Assembly (NCBI GenBank): GCA_910589545.1
Contig: CAJUSY010000009.1
Coordinates: forward strand, 1-28,568
DNA from: Peptoniphilaceae bacterium
GTDB lineage: Bacteria; Bacillota; Clostridia; Tissierellales; Peptoniphilaceae
Reading direction: 5' to 3'
DNA length: 28,568 nt
A program made the translations under genes and the position numbers. This document shows, piece after piece, positions 6,588-12,525 of this stretch. The notes under the pieces were generated by a model that had not been told where the DNA came from, ran no database searches, and saw nothing but the letters and a program-made list of their open reading frames with translations. Numbering within the stretch: the first letter of the stretch is position 1; every line of letters begins with the position of its first letter.

Positions 6588-8837
6588 TTATAACTCAATT
6601 TTCTTATATATTATGTCTAGTTCATTTAATAATTGTTCATCTCTTTTTTGACAAGAAAAAAGTATAACTTGATTATTATTCGATATTTTAAATAAAAGAT
6701 CCAGACATTTCTTATATCTTACATCATCTAATTGAACAAAACAATCATCAAGAATCATTAAATAATCAAGCCCCATTAATTCTTCCAGAACACTAATTCT
6801 AATAAATATAGACAACAAATCAAATGTTCCAGAGCTCAAATATTTTTGTTCGTAGAATTTGACACCATCATAAACGCTAACATCTAAGTTTTCATCAACT
6901 CTGAACCTATCCTTATCTTTAGTCGAATAAGCCATCATTTCCGATACTCTTTTGTTAATTCGTGGAATGAAATTTTTGTGTAACTTATTAATACTTTTGT
7001 TAATCAAATCCATAGCTAATTCTATAGATATAATCTCTTTTTCATAATTTTCTAATTGTTCGTTTATATCTGATAATTTTTCCTCTTTCTCAAGTAAAAG
7101 ATTCACAGAATTTTCAAGCATTTTTGTTCTTTCTAATAATTGTGCATTTTCCTTTAACGATTCGTCGATTTCTCTATTAAGTAAACTAATATCTTTTATA
7201 TCATTCTCGTCAAATTGTATGGTTTTGCCTTGGAAGTCATCTAATAAAATACTGAAATCATACTCATTTGATATTTGTTTAAGTTGATTATCTTTATCTG
7301 ATATTCTACTTATCAATTGATCGTATTCAATTTTTTTTCTTCGGTAATCTTCAACATCTATATTTTTCAAATTTCTCGAAGATGATAATATATTGTTGAT
7401 TTTACTTTTACAATTTTCATCTTCATATAATATAGAGTCCAATTCAGAATCTATATTATTTAGCTTTTCTTCAAGACTATTTAAATAATTAACACTTCTT
7501 TCTATATCTGAATCATATTTAAAGTCATTAACTACATCATTTAAACTCTCATACCTCATATTTGTAATTTGATTAATTTTTTGCAAAATTTTATTCAATT
7601 GACGATTATAGGATATTGTTTTGAATTTTAAAATTAACAATAATAAAATATAGTAAAAAACAAATAAAATAGGAGCAATAATAATTTTACTTGTTTCCCC
7701 CAGTGTATAATTGACCCCTGCAATTATTAAAGCAGCAATAATTCCGATAAATATTAATTTGATTTTTAATTTAGAATTTGATCTAGATTTTTCATTAAAT
7801 TCATCAACTTCATATAAATAATCTTTTATAGTTTGATAATTGCTAATTTTTGCCTTTAACTGATAATAATCTTGACCTATTAATTTTTTTTGCTTTGATA
7901 AGTCATTAAATCTAATTCTATTTTCGTTCAGAAATTGATTCTTTTCTTCTAATTCGTTAACATCATCTTCATCGATATCATTTATATAACTAATAGATGA
8001 AACTCTATCTAGCAAGCTTGCTTTTTCCTTTAAAATTTGCATTTTATAATTTTTTGCATCTTCTATTTTCTCTAAATCATTTTGTTTATGCAAATTTTCC
8101 AATTTTTCTTTATTTAAAAGTAACTTTTCATGCCTTATATTATATTCGTTTAATTTAGTTAGACAATCCTCGTACTCTTTTTTCTCTTTGTTTATATTTT
8201 TGATTTCATCTTCTAAATCAAGTTTTTTTTGGTACAAACTTCCCATCGGTTTTGTCTTAGATTGTTTTGTGCCAATATTTGATTTCATTTTTTCTAATTT
8301 AACCAAAGCTTGTTTGAATGAAATAGAATCTGTATGATTGTTCGATGAGTTTAATAACAAGTCGACAATAGAACTTACATTCTTATTTTCTACATCTATT
8401 TCTTTTAAATTAGAAAAAGCAGTTGATTTAAAAATATCTGAGGACATTTTAAAAAAATATTCACCAGGAAAAGATAAATTATCTGGATTGTAGCCGTTTA
8501 AATTATTCTCATTATTTCCAGTAGTTTCGTTGAAAATATTAAAGTATTTTTCTTTAAAATTACGATAAATTACATATCTTTTACCGTCTTTTTCTAATAA
8601 GATACTTCCCTCATAATTTTCATTGTACCATGGTCGATATTTTTCATAATCTTCAGTATATACAGTTCGTTTCAAATAAGGTTTAACGAAACCATAAAAA
8701 ACACCTTCAATAAATTTTGATAAAGTAGTCTTACCTGACTCATTTAACCCATAAATTAGATTAAATTTGTCTTCTAATTCTATTGTGTAATTATTAAATC
8801 TGCCAAATGATATCAAATCTAATCTAATGATTTTCAT
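6588..8837 (-). CDS. yhaN: YhaN-like SMC/Rad50-type ATPase with mid-protein membrane hairpin
   Basis: This is the ATPase partner of the Mre11-like nuclease encoded just upstream. Its N-terminal ABC-ATPase half has a Walker A GLNESGKTT at residues 30-38. Long coiled coils (about 200-350 and 410-620) follow. The C-terminal half has an ABC signature-like YLSSGTFDLL and the Walker B MILDDCFVQLD. Instead of a zinc hook, the middle of the coiled coil holds two hydrophobic helices (about 359-376 and 384-405), which would anchor it in the membrane. This layout matches the YhaN family of Bacillus. It overlaps yhaO by 4 nt (ATGA). A role in DNA end processing is inferred from the family and the partner. 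Confidence 0.85.
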   Translation of the reverse strand: MKIIRLDLISFGRFNNYTIELEDKFNLIYGLNESGKTTLSKFIEGVFYGFVKPYLKRTVYTEDYEKYRPWYNENYEGSILLEKDGKRYVIYRNFKEKYFNIFNETTGNNENNLNGYNPDNLSFPGEYFFKMSSDIFKSTAFSNLKEIDVENKNVSSIVDLLLNSSNNHTDSISFKQALVKLEKMKSNIGTKQSKTKPMGSLYQKKLDLEDEIKNINKEKKEYEDCLTKLNEYNIRHEKLLLNKEKLENLHKQNDLEKIEDAKNYKMQILKEKASLLDRVSSISYINDIDEDDVNELEEKNQFLNENRIRFNDLSKQKKLIGQDYYQLKAKISNYQTIKDYLYEVDEFNEKSRSNSKLKIKLIFIGIIAALIIAGVNYTLGETSKIIIAPILFVFYYILLLLILKFKTISYNRQLNKILQKINQITNMRYESLNDVVNDFKYDSDIERSVNYLNSLEEKLNNIDSELDSILYEDENCKSKINNILSSSRNLKNIDVEDYRRKKIEYDQLISRISDKDNQLKQISNEYDFSILLDDFQGKTIQFDENDIKDISLLNREIDESLKENAQLLERTKMLENSVNLLLEKEEKLSDINEQLENYEKEIISIELAMDLINKSINKLHKNFIPRINKRVSEMMAYSTKDKDRFRVDENLDVSVYDGVKFYEQKYLSSGTFDLLSIFIRISVLEELMGLDYLMILDDCFVQLDDVRYKKCLDLLFKISNNNQVILFSCQKRDEQLLNELDIIYKKIEL

Positions 8838-9910
8838 AATTTATTCTCCATTAAACAATTAATTCCTAAATTAATGGCTCTTTTGACAACAGGATCATTC
8901 TGATCTAAGTTTTTAGATTCTTCAATAAAATAACCTAGCACATTATTTCTATTAAATTCATAGATTTTATCCAAATTTAAATTAGATTCTGTGTTATCGA
9001 TTATTTCTACATGTTCACAATATTTATTCAAACTTTCTCTTAAGGAATCTATATCCAAATCAAATCCATCTTCTATTTGTCCTTTTAGAATAATTCTTAT
9101 AAAGTTTTTCTTACCATCTACTAAATTTTTGGATAATAAGCTTACCAAATCATAATAACTAAACTTATCTGTAATATTATAATCAAATTCATTAAAATTA
9201 GATTCTGAGCAATCTAAAAAATCGATGTCAAGTCTGCTACCAATAATACTACCAATAACAGCTCCATGCATCCCTTCTTCTTTAAAACTCAATGGCTCAA
9301 TTGAACCAGGATACACAAATTTGTCATTGAATATTGTAGGTTTATGAATGTGACCAAGTGCTACGTAATCAAAACCTAAATTATTTACTTTTTCTTGATC
9401 AAAGAACATGTAATTGCTATTATCAGATAATAGATCAGAATGAATCATCAATATATTTGTTTTTAATTTATCTAATTTCAAATCTTCAAAAATATTCATG
9501 AAATCGTAGTTATTTTTATTGTAACTTATCCCATAAACATCTGTATCATCAAACTCTATCTTTTCAAGTGAATCTTTTTTGAATATATTGATATTCTCAC
9601 TAGCATTTGTCATATCCCATAAATTATCTTTATATACAGGATCATGATTGCCACCTATAATACAAATTTGAGAATTTGTTCTAGAAAACAAATCAATTAA
9701 TCGATTCATATCACTTAGACTGAAATTTTCCAAATTATACAAATCTCCCGACAAAAAAATATAATCAACATTTTCATCAATGCTATACTTGATTAATCTT
9801 TCAACGGATGACCATATTCTCTGTCTTCTAATTTTAGACATAGATTGTGGAATTGAAGATTTTTCAAATTTCATACCTAAGTGAAAATCTGCTGAATGTA
9901 TGAATTTCAA
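8834..9910 (-). CDS. yhaO: YhaO-like DNA repair exonuclease (Mre11/SbcD type)
   Basis: The N-terminal calcineurin-like phosphoesterase domain shows HSADFHLGMKF (residues 5-15), SGDLYN, GGNHDP, the histidine of MIHSD, and GHIHKP, so all metal ligands are present. The final 130 residues form the family's C-terminal cap. In Bacillus yhaO and yhaN lie together, as here. The start is TTG at 9910 with AGGAT upstream; it is the only start that gives the conserved N-terminus MKFIHSADFHLG. The gene begins 8 nt after the YdbC-like gene and its stop overlaps the yhaN start, so translation of the pair is coupled. Activity on DNA ends is known for the family, not shown here. Confidence 0.87.
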   Translation of the reverse strand: MKFIHSADFHLGMKFEKSSIPQSMSKIRRQRIWSSVERLIKYSIDENVDYIFLSGDLYNLENFSLSDMNRLIDLFSRTNSQICIIGGNHDPVYKDNLWDMTNASENINIFKKDSLEKIEFDDTDVYGISYNKNNYDFMNIFEDLKLDKLKTNILMIHSDLLSDNSNYMFFDQEKVNNLGFDYVALGHIHKPTIFNDKFVYPGSIEPLSFKEEGMHGAVIGSIIGSRLDIDFLDCSESNFNEFDYNITDKFSYYDLVSLLSKNLVDGKKNFIRIILKGQIEDGFDLDIDSLRESLNKYCEHVEIIDNTESNLNLDKIYEFNRNNVLGYFIEESKNLDQNDPVVKRAINLGINCLMENKL

Positions 9911-9918
9911 AATATATC

Positions 9919-10158
9919 CTACTTTTCTGAATCTAATTGATTTAATTCATCTTCTATTAAAGCATGTAAAACTCTAAGCTCTTCTTCTGTAAATGTAAGA
10001 CCTTTACTCATTCTCGTATGATCTGGGTTCCATTCTCTAATATCGTATTTTGCATCATAATCAGACCATTTTACAATATTTAATTCCTTGTTCCAATTAT
10101 TTGCTTTAGTTGATAAAACTCCTAATCTTTCTATTATTTCAAATTTTAAATCAGCCAT
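9919..10158 (-). CDS. YdbC/PC4-like single-stranded DNA-binding protein
   Basis: A 79-residue protein with the pattern of the YdbC family, which shares the PC4 transcription-coactivator fold and binds single-stranded DNA. It has FEIIERLGVLS, then NWNKELNIVKW, then KYDIREWNPDHTRMSKGLTFTEEE, with a short acidic end. The true start is the ATG at 10158, because the in-frame ATG at 10170 lies over the GGAGG ribosome-binding site. It is first in the operon leading through yhaO and yhaN to topA. That context suggests work on DNA ends or single strands, which is inference. An extended -10 promoter lies just upstream. Confidence 0.83.
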   Translation of the reverse strand: MADLKFEIIERLGVLSTKANNWNKELNIVKWSDYDAKYDIREWNPDHTRMSKGLTFTEEELRVLHALIEDELNQLDSEK

Positions 10159-10182
10159 AATTACCTCCATTTTTATAAATAT

Positions 10183-10210
10183 ATTATAGCATTATTTTAA
10201 AATATGCAAA
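10183..10210 (-). promoter_or_regulatory. Extended -10 promoter of the ydbC-yhaO-yhaN-topA operon
   Basis: A perfect TATAAT (10183-10188) is preceded by TGC, an extended -10. A -35-like TTTGCA lies 16 nt upstream at 10205-10210. This is the only promoter I can find for the six genes down to topA. Confidence 0.7.
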
Positions 10211-10231
10211 TATATGTTTTTGTGTTAGAAT
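10203..10231 (+). promoter_or_regulatory. Divergent promoter of the miniprotein-recX operon
   Basis: TAGAAT (10226-10231) has a TGT extended -10 before it and a weak -35 TATGCA (10203-10208) 17 nt upstream. Its -35 box overlaps the -35 region of the minus-strand promoter, so polymerase could hardly occupy both at once. Confidence 0.5.
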
Positions 10232-10249
10232 ATCATAGAGGTGAATTTC

Positions 10250-10345
10250 ATGAAAAAACAAAAATTAGCTCAAATTATAGCTATTATTCTAGTGGCAATG
10301 ATGGTCGCTCCATTCATACTCAATGTAATAATGAATATAAGATAA
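10250..10345 (+). CDS. 31-residue single-pass membrane miniprotein, Prli42-like
   Basis: A 31-codon frame: a basic N-terminus MKKQK, one hydrophobic helix of about 22 residues (LAQIIAIILVAMMVAPFILN), then a short end VIMNIR. It has a good ribosome-binding site, AGAGGTG, 7 nt before the ATG. Its stop (10343-10345) is 1 nt before the recX start, so the two are likely coupled. Size and layout match Prli42, the 31-residue membrane protein of Listeria that anchors the stressosome, and the related DUF4044 family. Similarity over such a short helix is weak proof. The frame is real on ribosome-binding site and spacing; the family name is tentative. Confidence 0.7.
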   Translation: MKKQKLAQIIAIILVAMMVAPFILNVIMNIR

Positions 10346-10346
10346 A

Positions 10347-10964
10347 ATGATAATTCGAAAAATTGAGTTCAACGATAAAAAAGATAAGTTTGTAATTGAG
10401 ACTGATACAAAAGAAAGTTTTTTATTAAGTTATAATGACTTTGAAAAATTTAAAATTCATAATGAAATGATAATAGATGATGAATTGTATGCTCACCTAT
10501 TGAACATATCAAAATTTGGAGAAGCTTTTGAAATCAGCCTTAATTTTTTATCTTATAAATTACGAACTGAAAAAGAAATAATTACAAAATTAAAATCCAA
10601 GAAATTTAGCACAGAAATTATTGATGAAGTAATTACTAAATTAAAAAATCTAGATTTACTGGACGATTATAACTATGCAAAAATATTTATTAACGATAAA
10701 ATTAATCTTACAAATTACAGTAAAAGACGAATAATCAACGATTTATACCAAAAAGGTATTGATAAAAGAATTTACGAAGATTATTTAGAAGAAGTTTTTG
10801 GGTACAATATGGAATTAGACAAAGCTACTCAAATAGTTGAAACTAAAATCAACATTTGGAAAGAAAAATATGAAGGCTACGAGCTAAGGAATAAAATAGT
10901 TACCTTCTTACTCCAAAAAGGTTTCAGTTATGATGTTGCAAAACAAATTAGTGGTATGTATTAA
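10347..10964 (+). CDS. recX: RecX, regulator of RecA
   Basis: RecX binds in the groove of the RecA filament and limits its growth or activity. The 205-residue product has the family's three-helix repeats. The first contains the typical FLSYKLRTEKEIITKL (about 68-83), followed by LDLLDDYNYAKIFI and SKRRIINDLYQKGI. The last repeat ends in RNKIVTFLLQKGFSYDVAKQI. A beta-rich N-terminal extension of about 60 residues, common in Firmicutes, comes first. It begins 1 nt after the miniprotein and its stop shares one base with the next start (TAATG). It lies back-to-back with the yhaO-yhaN DNA repair operon. Confidence 0.9.
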   Translation: MIIRKIEFNDKKDKFVIETDTKESFLLSYNDFEKFKIHNEMIIDDELYAHLLNISKFGEAFEISLNFLSYKLRTEKEIITKLKSKKFSTEIIDEVITKLKNLDLLDDYNYAKIFINDKINLTNYSKRRIINDLYQKGIDKRIYEDYLEEVFGYNMELDKATQIVETKINIWKEKYEGYELRNKIVTFLLQKGFSYDVAKQISGMY

Positions 10965-11239
10965 TGTATTATTTATATATTTTAGAATGTGCTGATAAGA
11001 GTTTATACACAGGCATTACAAATGATTTTTTAAGAAGAATTAAAATGCACAATAAAGGCAAAGCTAGTAAGTATACGAGAGCAAGGCTTCCCGTAAACTA
11101 TGTTTTTATGAAAAAAATTGATAATAAAAGTCATGCATTAAAATTAGAAATTAAAACGAAAAGTCTAACTCGTGATAAAAAGTTAAAATTAATCAATTCA
11201 GAAGAGAATGAAATTAATTCTATATTAAAAAAAGCTTAA
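10964..11239 (+). CDS. GIY-YIG nuclease-domain protein (YazA/UPF0213 type)
   Basis: A small stand-alone GIY-YIG domain. YYLYILECADKSLYTGITND (residues 2-21) gives the paired motif as YLY and YTG, followed by the conserved Arg (DFLRRIKMHN) and the KGKASKYTRARLPVNYVF stretch typical of UPF0213. The family glutamate is probably in ALKLEIKTKSLTR. At 91 residues it is normal for the family. The cellular role of these proteins is poorly known; a structure-specific nuclease is the usual guess. It is the last gene of the recX operon, with TAATG coupling to recX, and its stop lies inside the terminator stem. Confidence 0.88.
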   Translation: MYYLYILECADKSLYTGITNDFLRRIKMHNKGKASKYTRARLPVNYVFMKKIDNKSHALKLEIKTKSLTRDKKLKLINSEENEINSILKKA

Positions 11240-11267
11240 GTATGATATAAATCAACTTAAGCTTTTT
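11229..11267. terminator. Bidirectional terminator between the GIY-YIG gene and rplT
   Basis: A 13-bp perfect inverted repeat (AAAAAGCTTAAGT at 11229-11241, its complement at 11255-11267) with a 13-nt loop. A-runs and T-runs flank it on both sides, so it can end both the plus-strand recX operon and the minus-strand infC operon. The GIY-YIG stop codon (11237-11239) is in the left arm. Confidence 0.88.
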
Positions 11268-11270
11268 ATT

Positions 11271-11624
11271 TTATAAATTATTTTTTGCTAATTCTACTAA
11301 TTTAGCAAATTCTTTTTCATCTCTAACAGCCATATCTGCAAGAACTTTTCTGTTCAAATCAACACCTGCTACTTTTAATCCGTGCATAAATTTGCTATAG
11401 CTTAAATCATGCATTCTTGTAGCTGCGTTAATTCTAGCAATCCATAATTTTCTGAAATCTCTTTTTCTTCTTTTTCTTCCAACATATGAATAAGCTAATG
11501 ATTTCATAACAGCTTGGTTAGCAGTTTTGAATAATGTATGTTTTGAGCCGTAATATCCTTTAGCTTGTTTTAATACTTTTTTATGTCTTTTTCTATTATT
11601 TGTACCACGTTTAATTCTAGCCAT
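11271..11624 (-). CDS. rplT: 50S ribosomal protein L20
   Basis: L20 is an early assembly protein of the large subunit and in Firmicutes also represses its own operon by binding the leader RNA. The 117-residue product is full length: a basic N-terminal tail MARIKRGTNNRKRHKK, the KGYYGSKHTLFKTANQ region, and a C-terminal globular domain with RDFRKLWIARINAA and the KFMHGL stretch. GAGGGGG precedes the ATG. It is last in infC-rpmI-rplT, 18 nt after rpmI. Self-control through the leader at 12380-12490 is expected. Confidence 0.98.
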   Translation of the reverse strand: MARIKRGTNNRKRHKKVLKQAKGYYGSKHTLFKTANQAVMKSLAYSYVGRKRRKRDFRKLWIARINAATRMHDLSYSKFMHGLKVAGVDLNRKVLADMAVRDEKEFAKLVELAKNNL

Positions 11625-11642
11625 TTATATTTCCCCCTCTAA

Positions 11643-11834
11643 CTAAGGAATCATTTTATCGATTCTTTTCATATCTGCTTCGCTAACTGTTGTGCCTTTT
11701 CTTAAGTTTCTAATTCTCTTTGCAGATTTCTTTCCTGTTAAGTGACTTGCATAAGCTTTAAATCTTCTTAACTTACCAGTACCAGTTCTTCTAAATCTTT
11801 TAGCAGAACCTCTATGTGTCTTCATTTTTGGCAT
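11643..11834 (-). CDS. rpmI: 50S ribosomal protein L35
   Basis: A small basic protein of the large subunit. The 63 residues open with MPKMKTHRGSAKRFRRTGTG and contain KRIRNLRKGTTVS, which is the L35 pattern. It lies 13 nt after infC and 18 nt before rplT, the standard order. GAGGGGG precedes the ATG at 11834. Confidence 0.97.
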   Translation of the reverse strand: MPKMKTHRGSAKRFRRTGTGKLRRFKAYASHLTGKKSAKRIRNLRKGTTVSEADMKRIDKMIP

Positions 11835-11847
11835 ATTATTTCCCCCT

Positions 11848-12366
11848 CTAATTATCTTTATCAGTCAAAGGACCCATAAACATTATCATCATTCTACCTT
11901 CCATAGAAGGTTTCTTTTCTATTTGTCCTACATCTTTTGTTAATTCATAAAATTTATCAAGAACTTCCTTACCTAAATCTTTGTGACCAAGTTCTCTACC
12001 TCTAAATCTAACAGAAACTTTTACTCTGTTTTCATTGCTTAAAAATTTAGATGCTTGATTAGCCTTAACTTCTAAATCGTGCTTTTCAATATTTGGTGAA
12101 AGTCTTATTTCTTTTACGTTAATTACTTTTTGATTTTTCTTCGCTTCTTTTTCTTTCTTTAATGCATCGTATTTGTATTTTCCATAATCTAATATTTTGC
12201 ATACAGGTGGCTTAGCGTTTGGTGCTACATTTACCAAATCTAGATGTTTATTTTCAGCCATTTTCAAAGCTTCTTTAATAGGAATTACACCTATTTGTTC
12301 ACCTTCATCATCGATTAATCTAACTTTAGAAGATCTTATCTCCTCATTAATCATTAAGTCTTTTAT
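11848..12366 (-). CDS. infC: Translation initiation factor IF-3, apparent AUA start
   Basis: IF3 binds the 30S subunit, keeps 50S away and proofreads the start codon. The N-domain (INEEIRSSKVRLIDDEGEQIGV), linker (KEKEAKKNQK) and C-domain (KEIRLSPNIEKHDLEVK, VSVRFRGRELGH) are complete. The ribosome-binding site GGAGG (12375-12379) lies 8 nt before an in-frame ATA at 12366, giving 172 residues. The nearest ATG (12354) is 20 nt from that site, and an upstream GTG overlaps it. I therefore place the start at ATA. IF3 rejects non-AUG starts, and infC in other bacteria uses AUU for self-control, so AUA fits. If AUA is wrong, the ATG at 12354 is the alternative. Confidence 0.88.
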   Translation of the reverse strand: MKDLMINEEIRSSKVRLIDDEGEQIGVIPIKEALKMAENKHLDLVNVAPNAKPPVCKILDYGKYKYDALKKEKEAKKNQKVINVKEIRLSPNIEKHDLEVKANQASKFLSNENRVKVSVRFRGRELGHKDLGKEVLDKFYELTKDVGQIEKKPSMEGRMMIMFMGPLTDKDN

Positions 12367-12379
12367 ATTATTCACCTCC

Positions 12380-12410
12380 AAAAAAATAATGGCGGGTAAA
12401 AATACCCGCC
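12380..12410 (-). terminator. Attenuator terminator in the infC leader
   Basis: An 8-bp GC-rich stem (GGCGGGTA at 12403-12410 on the minus strand, TACCCGCC at 12391-12398) with a 4-nt loop is followed by ATTA and seven T. Only a few bases separate it from the infC ribosome-binding site, so it must be conditional for the operon to be expressed. Confidence 0.9.
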
Positions 12411-12490
12411 AAAAATTAATAATCAAATTAAATTTTAACCTTATGAATTCGAAATTATAAGGTGAGAGCGGATATCTCTACTTATCAACA
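12380..12490 (-). ncRNA. L20-leader-like regulatory RNA of infC-rpmI-rplT
   Basis: The untranslated leader from about 12490 to the infC ribosome-binding site contains the sequence GCTCTCACC followed by a stem CCTTAT/ATAAGG (12439-12463 region), which I recognise as typical of Firmicutes L20 leaders. It ends in a strong terminator (12380-12410) right before the ribosome-binding site. In Bacillus, L20 binds the leader and promotes termination. Binding here is inferred from the pattern and the gene order. Confidence 0.75.
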
Positions 12491-12496
12491 ACAAAT

Positions 12497-12525
12497 ATTG
12501 TATACTATCTCGTATAATTTGTCAA
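12497..12525 (-). promoter_or_regulatory. Sigma-A promoter of infC-rpmI-rplT
   Basis: A perfect TTGACA (12520-12525) and TACAAT (12497-12502) are 17 nt apart. The -35 box abuts the stop codon of the mprF-like gene (12526-12528). There is no terminator after that gene. Confidence 0.85.

Noticed and set aside
12367..12426. Longer infC starting upstream of the terminator
   Set aside because: The extension would be encoded by the leader terminator hairpin and its T-run, so it is non-coding.
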